Source of the DNA: Nocardia kruczakiae NBRC 101016 | GTDB lineage: Bacteria; Actinomycetota; Actinomycetes; Mycobacteriales; Mycobacteriaceae | Reading direction: 5' to 3' | Assembly (NCBI RefSeq): GCF_001612965.1 | Contig: NZ_BDBL01000006.1 | Location: 185,236 to 249,235, forward strand | Length of the DNA stretch: 64,000 bases | Part shown: positions 8,853 to 16,497 of the stretch, piece after piece | Layout of the letters: each line of letters begins with the position of its first letter | Numbering within the stretch: position 1 is the stretch's first letter | Program-made: the position numbers and the translations under genes | Notes under the pieces: generated by a model | Database searches by the model: none | Seen by the model: only the letters and a program-made list of their open reading frames with translations | What the model was told of the DNA's origin: nothing

Positions 8853-9626
8853 TCAGGCTTCGCGCAGCTCGATCTCGGTGCGTTCCTCGACCTGAACGAC
8901 GGCCTCGGCGTACCCGTGGACGTGCTTGCTCATCCGCCGCGTCGCCACCGCCGGGTCGCCGGCGCGGATGGCGTCGGTGATCGTCTTGTGCGCCTTGTAG
9001 GTGGTTTTGCGCACCTCGTCGTCGACGAACGCGTTGTTCTCCGTCGAGCTGTAGATGGCGTTCGCCAGCGCGGTCATGAACCCGGTCAGCAGTTCGTTGT
9101 GGCTGGCGACCGCGACCGCGAGGTGCCAGTCGACGTTGGCCCGCAGGAATTCCTCGAGCGGGATGTCGAGATCGCCCAGCTTGGCGTTCGCGGCGTCGAG
9201 CGCGGCGATGTCGTCGTCGGTGCGGTACTTCGCCGCCAGGCCGGCGCACGCGGGCTCGATGGTTTCGCGGGTTTCCAGCAGGTCGGACAAGCGCAGCTGC
9301 TGCCCGCGGATTAGCAGGCTCACCGACGAGGCCACCGAGGCGCCTCCGGGCTGCTGGACGAACGCGCCGCCGGAGCGGCCGGTCTTGATGACGACAAGCC
9401 CTTGCACCTCGAGGATGCGCAGTGCCTCCCGGACGGTGGTCCGGCTCATCTGCGTCTGGGTGACCAACTCGCGCTCGGGCGGCAATGCGGTACCCGACGG
9501 GAACTCGCCGCGCAGGATGCGCTCGCGCAGGTCGTTGGCAAGAACGTCGGAGGCCTTGGGGACCTGCATCGGCTGCAACTGAACCGGGTGTCGCGCAACC
9601 GTGCTCGACGAGGGCGACTCGGGCAT
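8853..9626 (-). CDS. GntR family transcriptional regulator, FadR/FCD subfamily, 257 aa
   Basis: Residues ~24-95 form a GntR winged helix (LANDLRERILRGEFPSGTALPPERELV, then SRTTVREALRILEVQGLV). The C-terminal FCD ligand domain has metal-ligand-type residues D and H in NVDWHLAVAVASHNELL and a later KAHKTITDAIRAGD. It starts with ATG 9626, preceded by an AGAAGGTAGG site. It is divergent from the crotonase gene at 9827 and convergent with the LLM gene. It is probably the local repressor, sensing an acyl-CoA or acid intermediate, through the palindromes at 9647-9660 and 9718-9732. Confidence 0.92.
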   Translation of the reverse strand: MPESPSSSTVARHPVQLQPMQVPKASDVLANDLRERILRGEFPSGTALPPERELVTQTQMSRTTVREALRILEVQGLVVIKTGRSGGAFVQQPGGASVASSVSLLIRGQQLRLSDLLETRETIEPACAGLAAKYRTDDDIAALDAANAKLGDLDIPLEEFLRANVDWHLAVAVASHNELLTGFMTALANAIYSSTENNAFVDDEVRKTTYKAHKTITDAIRAGDPAVATRRMSKHVHGYAEAVVQVEERTEIELREA

Positions 9627-9646
9627 AGTTACCTACCTTCTGTGTA

Positions 9647-9660
9647 TTTGGTCGTACCTA
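9647..9660. promoter_or_regulatory. Imperfect FadR-type operator 1
   Basis: TTTGGTCGTACCTA has the TGGTnnnACC core of FadR-subfamily GntR sites, with the right arm ending T instead of A. It lies 21 bp upstream of the GntR start, where binding would autoregulate the gene. Its central 12 bases are identical to the perfect site 71 bp away. Confidence 0.65.
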
Positions 9661-9717
9661 ATCTATCAGTAAAGAGTCCTGCCATGCGAGTTTGCGTGGC
9701 TGGAAACGGTTAGGTAA

Positions 9718-9732
9718 TTTGGTCGTACCAAA
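9718..9732. promoter_or_regulatory. Perfect FadR-type operator 2
   Basis: TTTGGTCGTACCAAA is a perfect palindrome of TTTGGT and ACCAAA around CGT, matching the TGGTnnnACCA consensus of FadR-type GntR regulators. It lies midway in the 200-bp divergent region, about 95 bp upstream of the 9827 crotonase start, and could control that promoter and the regulator gene together. Confidence 0.75.
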
Positions 9733-9826
9733 ATAATGGTTGACTTGACGCGCTGTGGTGGATAGCTTCCAATGAAGAGGAAGTCGGCCGCAGCGGTGTC
9801 GACGATGTGCTGAATGCGAGGACGAC

Positions 9827-10609
9827 GTGGCAGAGCGGGCGCAGGATGTGGTGACCTGGGAGACGGTCGAACCCGGAATCACGGCGGTGACGCTGCGGCG
9901 GCCGCCGGCCAACGCGCTGGGCATTCCGCTGCTGGACGGGATGCACCTCGCCATGGATGCCGCCGAGAAGGCCGGTGACGTCAAGGTCATGGTCATCGGA
10001 TCCGCGCTGCCCGGATTCTTCGCGGCGGGCGCGGACATCAAACACCTGTCGACGATCGACGCCGAGACGTTCACCGCGTACGGCGATCGGATGCGTGCGG
10101 TCAACGATCGCCTCGCCGCCTCACCGTGGCTGTCGGTCGCCGCGGTAGACGGGGTCGCCCTCGGCGGCGGTCTCGAACTCGCGATGGCGTGCACGCTGCG
10201 GGTCGCCGGCCCCGGCGGCCGGTTCGGGCTGCCGGAGGTCAAACTCGGGCTGATCCCGGGAGCCGGTGGGACGCAACGACTTCCGCGACTCGTCGGCAGA
10301 GGACGAGCGCTGGACATCATGCTGACCGCCCGCCAGGTGGCCGCCGAGGAGGCCTACCGGATCGGCCTGGTCGACCGCCTCACCGATGGCGACGCCACCG
10401 CGGCGGCGCTGGACTTCGCGCGCGAACTGCTCGGCCCCTCGCTGCCGGCCCAGCTGTCGGTGGTCCGCACCGTGGACGCGGCCTTCGACCTGCCTCTGGC
10501 CGAGGGCGCCCGGTACGAGGTCGAGCAGATCCAGGCGCTGTTCGAGGACGGGGAGGCCGCCGAGGGCATCAGCGCCTTCGTCGGCAAGCGCAAGCCGCAG
10601 TTCCGCTGA
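9827..10609 (+). CDS. Enoyl-CoA hydratase (BadK-like candidate), 260 aa
   Basis: Canonical crotonase with GTG start. Both catalytic glutamates of enoyl-CoA hydratase are present: E117 in GGGLELAMAC and E137 in GLPEVKLGLIPGAGGTQRLPR. Oxyanion-loop residues are in FFAAGADIKHL and GVALGGG. It should add water across a 2,3-enoyl-CoA. In the inferred pathway it would make the 2-hydroxy ring substrate for the BadH-like enzyme (BadK role), or act in the later linear beta-oxidation. It is the first gene after the divergent GntR operator region. Confidence 0.9.
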   Translation: MAERAQDVVTWETVEPGITAVTLRRPPANALGIPLLDGMHLAMDAAEKAGDVKVMVIGSALPGFFAAGADIKHLSTIDAETFTAYGDRMRAVNDRLAASPWLSVAAVDGVALGGGLELAMACTLRVAGPGGRFGLPEVKLGLIPGAGGTQRLPRLVGRGRALDIMLTARQVAAEEAYRIGLVDRLTDGDATAAALDFARELLGPSLPAQLSVVRTVDAAFDLPLAEGARYEVEQIQALFEDGEAAEGISAFVGKRKPQFR

Positions 10610-10638
10610 TCGCCCGGCCGCTCACGTTAGGAGTCCAG

Positions 10639-11448
10639 ATGAAAACCCTGGAACACCGTTTCGAAACCCTCCTCGCCGAGGAGGTGAAACCGGGCATCGT
10701 CGTGGTCACGCTGAACCGGCCCGACCGCTACAACGCGATGACCAACACCATGTTCGTCGAACTCGAGCAACTGGCCTGGGGCCTCGAAACCGAGGACTCA
10801 TGCCGCGTGCTCGTGCTCACCGGCGCGGGCAAGGCGTTCTGCTCGGGATACGACCTCGCTGATGCCGACGATCTCCCGAACCTCGGTGCGCTGGGCATGC
10901 TGGATCAGCAGGAACGTGCCGCACGCGCACTCACCGCGATTCGTTCCCTGCGGGTCCCAGTCATCGCCGCGGTGAACGGTCCGGCCGCCGGTGGTGGTCT
11001 GGCGTTGGCGCTCGCCGCAGATATCCGCCTGGCCGGCGCCGCGGCCAAATTCAACGCCGCATTCGTTCGCATCGGGCTCTCCGCCGGTGATCTGGGCACA
11101 TCCTGGCTGCTGACCCGATTGATCGGACCCGCGAAGACCAGCGAAATCTGTTTCACCGGACGGGTTGTCGACGCGACCGAAGCGGGCGAGCTGGGCATGG
11201 TGAATTCGGTCAGCGCCGGCGATGTCGTAGCCGATGCGCTCGCCCTCGCCGAACAGATCGTTGCGAACTCGCCGGGCGGTGTGCAGCTGTCCAAACGCGC
11301 CCTGCAAGCCAATCTCGAGGTCGGCTCCTATGCCGCGGCGATCGAGCTGGAGAACCGCGGACAGGCGCTGCTGACGCGCAGTCCGGACATGACCGAGGCG
11401 CTCAACGCCTTCAAGGACAAGCGCGCGCCCGTTTTCCAGGGCAAATAG
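10639..11448 (+). CDS. Crotonase-family protein lacking both hydratase glutamates, 269 aa
   Basis: ATG 10639 has TTAGGAG upstream; the open frame before it runs through the previous gene and is ignored. The fold is clear (VVTLNRPDRYNAMT, GKAFCSGYDL, AAVNGPAAGGGLALALAADIRLA). At the two hydratase Glu positions the protein has Ala (GGGLALA) and Phe (AAFVRIGLS). An acidic residue appears later in IGLSAGDLGTSWLL, where delta3-delta2-enoyl-CoA isomerases and PaaG-like enzymes keep their acid. Isomerase activity is therefore more likely than hydration. It is closely similar to the next gene, so the pair arose by tandem duplication. Confidence 0.82.
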   Translation: MKTLEHRFETLLAEEVKPGIVVVTLNRPDRYNAMTNTMFVELEQLAWGLETEDSCRVLVLTGAGKAFCSGYDLADADDLPNLGALGMLDQQERAARALTAIRSLRVPVIAAVNGPAAGGGLALALAADIRLAGAAAKFNAAFVRIGLSAGDLGTSWLLTRLIGPAKTSEICFTGRVVDATEAGELGMVNSVSAGDVVADALALAEQIVANSPGGVQLSKRALQANLEVGSYAAAIELENRGQALLTRSPDMTEALNAFKDKRAPVFQGK

Positions 11449-11478
11449 CACGGCTGGACACGACGAGGCGAGGCCCAC

Positions 11479-12291
11479 ATGACCATCGATTTTCCCGATC
11501 TGCAGACACTGACCTTCGAGGAGGCCGAGCCCGGAATCGGCATCCTGCGAATCAATCGTCCGGAGCGCATGAACTCCCAGACCGTGCGGATGTTCCACGA
11601 ATATCTGGCAGCCGGGCGGGCGCTGCGCGACATCCGGTTGCGCGCGCTCATCGTCACCGGCGCCGGTGAGCGCGCCTTCTGTGCCGGCTTCGACCTCGAC
11701 GAGATTCACGTGATCACCGAGATGGGCGTGCGTGAATTCCTCAAGTTCCAGGAGGTCGCCACCGGTGGCATTCAATCCATCAGGCATCTCCCGTTTCCCG
11801 TGATCGCCGCGATCCACGGTCCCGCGACCGGCGGCGGGCTGGCGTTGGCGCTCGCCGCCGATATCCGCCTGGCGGCACCGACTCTCAAGATGAGCGCGGC
11901 CTTCGTGAAGGTCGGCCTGTCGATCGGTGAACTCGGCACCTCGTTCAATCTGGCTCGCCTGGTGGGCCCGGCGCGGGCGGCGGAGATCGGGTACACCGCC
12001 CGCATTCTCGAGGCCGACGAGGCACTACGCATCGGGTTGGTGAACCAGGTGATCCCGTCGGAGCGATTGCTGGACGAGGCGCTCACGATGGCGCGTGTGA
12101 TCGCGCAGAACTCCCCCGGCGGGGTGCGGATGTCCAAGCGGGCCATCCAGCGCAACGCCGAAATCGGTTCCTATGAGGCAGCTTTGGAACTGGAGAACCG
12201 CGGGCAGGCGCTGCTGACCAGGACCGAGGACATGCCCGAAGCGCTGGCTGCCTTCAAGGAGAAGCGCGCACCACAGTTCTCCGGTCGGTGA
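11479..12291 (+). CDS. Crotonase-family protein, tandem paralog, 270 aa
   Basis: Same architecture as its neighbour: GERAFCAGFDLDE, AAIHGPATGGGLALALAADIRLA and a C-terminal end (SPGGVRMSKRAIQ, ENRGQALLTRTEDMPEALAAFKEKR) almost superimposable on the preceding protein. The hydratase glutamates are again replaced; the candidate acid is Glu in VGLSIGELGTSF where the paralog has Asp. The Asp/Glu swap at the putative acid suggests related but not identical chemistry or substrate. The gene overlaps the next one by GTGA, so the operon continues. Confidence 0.82.
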   Translation: MTIDFPDLQTLTFEEAEPGIGILRINRPERMNSQTVRMFHEYLAAGRALRDIRLRALIVTGAGERAFCAGFDLDEIHVITEMGVREFLKFQEVATGGIQSIRHLPFPVIAAIHGPATGGGLALALAADIRLAAPTLKMSAAFVKVGLSIGELGTSFNLARLVGPARAAEIGYTARILEADEALRIGLVNQVIPSERLLDEALTMARVIAQNSPGGVRMSKRAIQRNAEIGSYEAALELENRGQALLTRTEDMPEALAAFKEKRAPQFSGR

Positions 12292-13340
12292 GCCTCGCGA
12301 TGGCATGGGAGTGGGACCGCGAAACACGAAACGCGTTGGCGGAGTTCTTGGCAGGTCGCGGAATCGTATCCGGATCGATCACCACGAAGGCGATCGGTGA
12401 CGGCCATTCGAATCTGACCTTCCTGGTCAGCGACGGCACCACCAGTGTGGTGGTGCGGCGCCCGCCACCACCGCCGATTCCCCCTGGCGCCAACGACATG
12501 CTGCGCGAAGCGACACTGCTGCAGGCGTTGTCGCCGACCACGGTGCCGGTACCGGAGGTGCTCGCCGTCGCGCAGGAGAACGAGGTGCTCGATGTACCGT
12601 TCTACGTGATGAGCTTCGCCCCCGGCCCAGTGGTGACCACCCGCACGCCCGCGCCGCTCGACGCGCCCGAGCAACGACGGGCCGTCGGTCACAGCATGAT
12701 CGACACGCTGGCCGATCTGCACGAAGTGGATTGGCGCGCGGTGGGTTTGGACCGCATGGGCCGGCCCGAGGGATTCAATGCCCGGCATCTGCAACGGTTG
12801 CGCCGCCTGGTCGCCGACGACGAGGGGAATCCGCCGGCGGAGTTTGCCGACGTGGACGCCTGGTTACAGGCGAACATCCCGCCGGAATCGGGCGCGACGC
12901 TGATCCATTGCGATTTCCGGATCGGCAATGTCGTCCTCGCGCCCACCGCGCCGGGCCGGGTCGCGGCCGTCCTCGACTGGGAGCTCGCCACGATCGGCGA
13001 TCCGTTGCTCGACGTCGGTTATCTGCTGGCGACGGTTCCCGAGCCGGGCCGCCCGATGAACCCGACCGCACAGCTGAGCGCCGCGATGCTCGAACCCGGA
13101 TATCCGTCCAAAGACCAACTGGCGCAGCGCTACAGTGCGCGCACCGGCCGCGATCTCGACACTCTCGCCTGGTATACGACGCTGGCGCTGTGGAAGCTGG
13201 CGGTGCTGTACGAATACAGTCGCCGGCGCGTTCTGGACGGGATCGGCGACCCCTACTACTCCGACCCCGCGCTGGTGCGGAGCTTCCTCGACGACGCGCG
13301 CCGCGCCGCCGGACTGGCGGGAGTCGGCGCCGAAGTATAG
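12288..13340 (+). CDS. APH-fold kinase, ACAD10/11 N-domain type, 350 aa
   Basis: Aminoglycoside-phosphotransferase-like fold: IGDGHSNLTFLV (nucleotide loop), VVRRPPPP, Brenner motif HCDFRIGNVVL (catalytic Asp, metal Asn) and VLDWELATIGDPLLDVGYL (DxE/D metal motif). The GTG start sits in the previous stop codon. This is the free-standing version of the domain found at the N-terminus of mammalian ACAD10/ACAD11, where it phosphorylates 4-hydroxyacyl-CoAs so the phosphate can be eliminated. Inside a CoA catabolic operon it is more likely a hydroxyacyl-CoA kinase than a drug-resistance enzyme. The substrate is inferred. Confidence 0.85.
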   Translation: MSLAMAWEWDRETRNALAEFLAGRGIVSGSITTKAIGDGHSNLTFLVSDGTTSVVVRRPPPPPIPPGANDMLREATLLQALSPTTVPVPEVLAVAQENEVLDVPFYVMSFAPGPVVTTRTPAPLDAPEQRRAVGHSMIDTLADLHEVDWRAVGLDRMGRPEGFNARHLQRLRRLVADDEGNPPAEFADVDAWLQANIPPESGATLIHCDFRIGNVVLAPTAPGRVAAVLDWELATIGDPLLDVGYLLATVPEPGRPMNPTAQLSAAMLEPGYPSKDQLAQRYSARTGRDLDTLAWYTTLALWKLAVLYEYSRRRVLDGIGDPYYSDPALVRSFLDDARRAAGLAGVGAEV

Positions 13341-13380
13341 GCGCTGCACGGCCTTCGCGCCCGAACCACAAGGAGTTCGC

Positions 13381-14403
13381 ATGGTGAACACATCCGGCAC
13401 CACATTCTGGGATCCGCTGGTCGGACCCGACGTCACCGATCTACCGGACGGCTTCTTCGACCGGCTCATGTTCAACGCGCACCCGGTCGATGCCACCGCA
13501 CCGTCGGTCATCATGGGCTTCGGTATCTACCCGCCCAAGGGAACCGTCGACGGGTTCGTGGTGGTCAGTGGCGAGCACGAGCAGCGAAACCTCCGCTACT
13601 CGGGGCCGCTCGGCGCCACGAACCGGGACGGTTCCGGACCTTTCCGATTCGAGGTGCTCGAGCCGAACCGAACGTGGCGACTCCGGCTGGGGCCCAACGA
13701 GATCGACACCGAATTCGATCTGACCTGGCGGGCACGCACACCCGCCTGGTTCGGCGAGATCGCGGTCACGAACGCGTCGGCGGCGCGCACCTCGTTCGAC
13801 CACCTCTTCCAGTCCGGTCGCTACGAGGGCACGCTGACCATCGACGGCCGCCGGCATTCGGTGGACGGCTGGTACGGGCAGCGTGATCGCTCCCGCGGCG
13901 TGCGCACCATGGCGGGCGGACAGGGCCTGCACATCTGGTATCAAGCCCAATTCCCGGACTTCTCCATCGGTTTCCTCCTGGTCGAAACCCGTTCGCACGA
14001 GCGGCTTCTCCTGGAGGGGGCCGTGATGCACGAAAGCGGCCGGCTCGATCCGATCACCGATGTCCGGCACGCCCTGGTGTTCACGCCGGATCTCGATCTG
14101 GTCGAAGGGGAAATCCGGGTCGAGACCGCGGCGGGGGAGCACTACGTCGTGCAAGCCGACGCGCGAGCTGGCGGCGGCTTCATGGCGGGCGCCGGATACG
14201 GCGGCCACCACGGCACTTCGTCCGGGGCCGACCGAATCGAATCCGACCGCTATCGTCTCGACGGCTCGGTGACCCCGCGCTCGCTGGACTCGGCACTGAC
14301 CGACCGGCTGTGCGGCTTCATCCTCGGCGACGTCCGCGGGTCGGGAATCTTCGAATTCGCTCTCACGCGCAGCAACAAGTATCACTACCGCCCGTCGATC
14401 TGA
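13381..14403 (+). CDS. CrtC/AttH-like beta-barrel protein of unknown function, 340 aa
   Basis: ATG 13381 follows an AAGGAG site. The protein is rich in aromatic beta strands (GPFRFEVLEPNRTWRLRL, VDGWYGQRDRSRGVRT) with no signal peptide or membrane helix. It resembles proteins related to hydroxyneurosporene synthase/AttH (lipocalin-like double barrels), often found next to acyl-CoA dehydrogenase and APH-kinase genes in actinobacterial lipid and terpenoid clusters. The WYGQRDRSRGVR motif is the most family-like segment. It could hydrate or bind a hydrophobic pathway intermediate. Function unknown; the family assignment is from memory of motifs. Confidence 0.65.
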   Translation: MVNTSGTTFWDPLVGPDVTDLPDGFFDRLMFNAHPVDATAPSVIMGFGIYPPKGTVDGFVVVSGEHEQRNLRYSGPLGATNRDGSGPFRFEVLEPNRTWRLRLGPNEIDTEFDLTWRARTPAWFGEIAVTNASAARTSFDHLFQSGRYEGTLTIDGRRHSVDGWYGQRDRSRGVRTMAGGQGLHIWYQAQFPDFSIGFLLVETRSHERLLLEGAVMHESGRLDPITDVRHALVFTPDLDLVEGEIRVETAAGEHYVVQADARAGGGFMAGAGYGGHHGTSSGADRIESDRYRLDGSVTPRSLDSALTDRLCGFILGDVRGSGIFEFALTRSNKYHYRPSI

Positions 14404-14514
14404 TCGACGGCCGCCGGTTCGCGCGGATGCGCTCACCGTGGGCGGTGCTGGGTGTGATACCAGCGCGCACGCTTGCAGCGGTCCGGCCGTGGGTGGCACT
14501 GCCTTGCCGCGATG

Positions 14515-14550
14515 AATGTCCCGACCCGTGATGGGCCGGGACATTTCTTT
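14515..14550 (+). terminator. Rho-independent-like terminator of the catabolic operon
   Basis: AATGTCCCG (14515-14523) pairs perfectly with CGGGACATT (14537-14545), followed by TCTTT. It lies 111 bp after the last plus-strand gene of the cluster. Confidence 0.7.
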
Positions 14551-14631
14551 GCCGGCGCCGCGAATGTGGCTGCCAGAGCGGACGTTCCGTTGGGTCGCGG
14601 CGCGACCATGTCATTGGGCTCACAAAGCAGA

Positions 14632-14664
14632 AGAGGGTGCGCATCTTGTGGATGCGCGCCCTCT
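14632..14664. terminator. Bidirectional hairpin between convergent operons
   Basis: AGAGGGTGCGCAT (14632-14644) pairs with ATGCGCGCCCTCT (14652-14664) with one G-T wobble and a 7-nt loop. It sits 25 bp beyond the stop of the minus-strand SDR and would end minus-strand transcription, with the 14515 hairpin serving the other direction. Confidence 0.65.
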
Positions 14665-14688
14665 TCGTCGCTGTGAGCGCGGATGGAC

Positions 14689-15585
14689 TCACACGGTTCG
14701 CTGAGCCTTGCTGGACTCCGATGCCGCCTTGCTGGTTTCCTTGATTTGCTGCCAGTCGGCGTCGGTGAGACTTGTCAGGCCGGCGAAGGTGCCGGGGCCG
14801 GCCAGCATCTGGCCGCCGTCCATGGCGATGGTCTGCCCGGTGAGGTAGTCACACGCGTCCGACAGCAGAAACATCGTGAGATTGGCCAGCTCTTCGATCG
14901 TTCCGCTGCGCCCGGCCGGAATCTGGTCGACCTGCGTAGCACCGACCGACGATTTATCGGTCGGATTCAGCATCTCCCAGGCATACTCGGTCGGAATCGG
15001 CCCGGGGGCAAGCGCATTCACGCGGATGCCGTACTTGGCCCACTCGACCGCCAGCGACATGGTCATCGAGTGGACCGCGGCCTTGGCCATCGCCGACGGC
15101 ACGACGAAAGCCGATCCGGTCCAGACCCAGGTCGTGAGTGTGGACAGGACGCTTCCGGGCAGGCCCTCGGCGATCCACCGCTTGCCTGCGGCGTGCGTGG
15201 TGTGGAACGAGCCGTTCATCACCGTGCTCGTAATCGCCTGGAACGCACGGGGGCTGAGGTCCTTGGTCTGCGCGATGAAGTTGGCGGCCGCGTTGTTGAT
15301 CACGCCCGTCAGCGGGCCGTGGTCGTTCCAGATCCGGTCCATCGTCGCGTCCACGCTGTCGTAGTCGCGCACATCGACGGTTTGGTGGTGGGCCGCCCCG
15401 GGGCGCGATGCCGCGGCCTCGGCGGCGGCCTCGGCCAGCACCGCGTCACGCCGTCCCCACAGGTGCACCTCGGCGCCGTGCTCGACCAGATGCCGGGCGA
15501 CGCCGCGGCCGAGCCCGGTCCCGCCGCCGGTGATCAGGATTCGCTTGCCGGACAACAGTGTCGGTGCGAAGGTCGTGTCGGTCAT
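14689..15585 (-). CDS. SDR of the 2,4-dienoyl-CoA reductase type, 298 aa
   Basis: Rossmann motif ILITGGGTGLGRGVARHL and the motif GVINNAAANFIAQTKDLS, which corresponds to the NNAAGNFI signature of peroxisomal/bacterial 2,4-dienoyl-CoA reductases. There is no classic YxxxK tyrosine; MAKAA stands at the usual Tyr-Lys region, as in that family. LAPGPIPTEYAWE and LTGQTIAMDGGQ follow. It would reduce a 2,4-dienoyl-CoA with NADPH, useful when ring or branched substrates give misplaced double bonds. It is transcribed with the upstream BadI-like gene (79 bp gap). Confidence 0.82.
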   Translation of the reverse strand: MTDTTFAPTLLSGKRILITGGGTGLGRGVARHLVEHGAEVHLWGRRDAVLAEAAAEAAASRPGAAHHQTVDVRDYDSVDATMDRIWNDHGPLTGVINNAAANFIAQTKDLSPRAFQAITSTVMNGSFHTTHAAGKRWIAEGLPGSVLSTLTTWVWTGSAFVVPSAMAKAAVHSMTMSLAVEWAKYGIRVNALAPGPIPTEYAWEMLNPTDKSSVGATQVDQIPAGRSGTIEELANLTMFLLSDACDYLTGQTIAMDGGQMLAGPGTFAGLTSLTDADWQQIKETSKAASESSKAQRTV

Positions 15586-15663
15586 TCACTGCACCTCGTC
15601 GGTTCGTGCCGGCGGCTGCACGGCAGCCGCCGGGAACTCACGCTGTTTCGGTCGAACCGCAAC

Positions 15664-16458
15664 TCACTTGCCCCGGTACGGCGTGAAGTCGGGCTTGCGC
15701 TTCTCATTGAAGGCGTTGATACCCTCCTGTGCCTCCGGGGTCTCGCCGAACATCGCCAGCGTGGAGTAGGCCATGGTGCCGATGCTGACGAAGTGCTCGG
15801 TGTCGGTGTTCATCGACTGCTTGAGGACCTTGAGCGCGGTCGGGGAGAAGTCGAGCATCTGATCCGCCCACGCCCGCACCTCGGCCTTGAGGTCGGCGGC
15901 CGGCACGACCTTGTTCACCAGGCCCCAGTCGAGGGCTTCCTTGGCGGACAACCGGCGCAGCATGAACCAGATCTCGCGGGCGCGCTTCTCGCCGACCACG
16001 CGGGCCAGATAGCCCGAGCCGAGACCGGCGTCGAAGGAACCGACGCGAGGTCCGTTCTGCCCGAACTGGGCGGTGTCCGCGGCGATCGTCAGGTCGCACA
16101 ACACGTGCAGCACGTGGCCACCACCGATCGCGAGCCCGTTGACGGCGGCGATGACCGGCTTGGGGGCGTCGCGAATGACGCGGTGCAGGGCCTCGACCTC
16201 GAACAGGCCGCTCGCGGACGGACCGTAGTCGCCGGTCTCCATGCGCTGCTTCTGGTCGCCGCCCGCGCAGAACGCTTTGTCGCCCGCGCCGGTCAGCGCG
16301 ATGACCCCGACCTCGCTGCTGGCCCAGGCGCGCTTGAACGCCATGACCAGCTCATCGACCGTCTGCGCCCGGAACGCGTTGTAGCGCTCGGGGCGGTTGA
16401 TCGTGATCCAAGCCAGTCCGTTGTCGACCTCGTAGGTGATGTCGGTGAATTCGGCCAT
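15664..16458 (-). CDS. BadI-like crotonase (2-ketocyclohexanecarboxyl-CoA hydrolase candidate), 264 aa
   Basis: Starts ATG 16458 with YEVDNGLAWITINRPERYNAF. Crotonase landmarks: [69 protein letters not shown] and EAQEGINAFNEKRKPDF. The block GEKRAREIW...SAKEALDWGLVNKVVP and the N-terminus resemble R. palustris BadI more than MenB. It is the second ring-hydrolase-type crotonase of the cluster, after 6925-7767, so two ring structures or two MenB/BadI-type steps may be handled. It is first in a two-gene minus-strand unit with its own promoter region. Confidence 0.78.
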   Translation of the reverse strand: MAEFTDITYEVDNGLAWITINRPERYNAFRAQTVDELVMAFKRAWASSEVGVIALTGAGDKAFCAGGDQKQRMETGDYGPSASGLFEVEALHRVIRDAPKPVIAAVNGLAIGGGHVLHVLCDLTIAADTAQFGQNGPRVGSFDAGLGSGYLARVVGEKRAREIWFMLRRLSAKEALDWGLVNKVVPAADLKAEVRAWADQMLDFSPTALKVLKQSMNTDTEHFVSIGTMAYSTLAMFGETPEAQEGINAFNEKRKPDFTPYRGK

Positions 16459-16497
16459 CAGACTTCGGTGTCCTTCCGGGGTGAGTGATCAGATTTG

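Noticed and set aside
10126..10638. An upstream extension of the crotonase at 10639
   Set aside because: It overlaps a complete hydratase gene in another frame and encodes Arg/Gly-rich sequence; ATG 10639 has its own ribosome site.
14683..16488. A 601-codon open frame opposite the dienoyl-reductase and BadI-like genes
   Set aside because: It is the high-GC antisense shadow of two genes with clear motifs; its translation is rich in Arg, Gly and His and has no domain.
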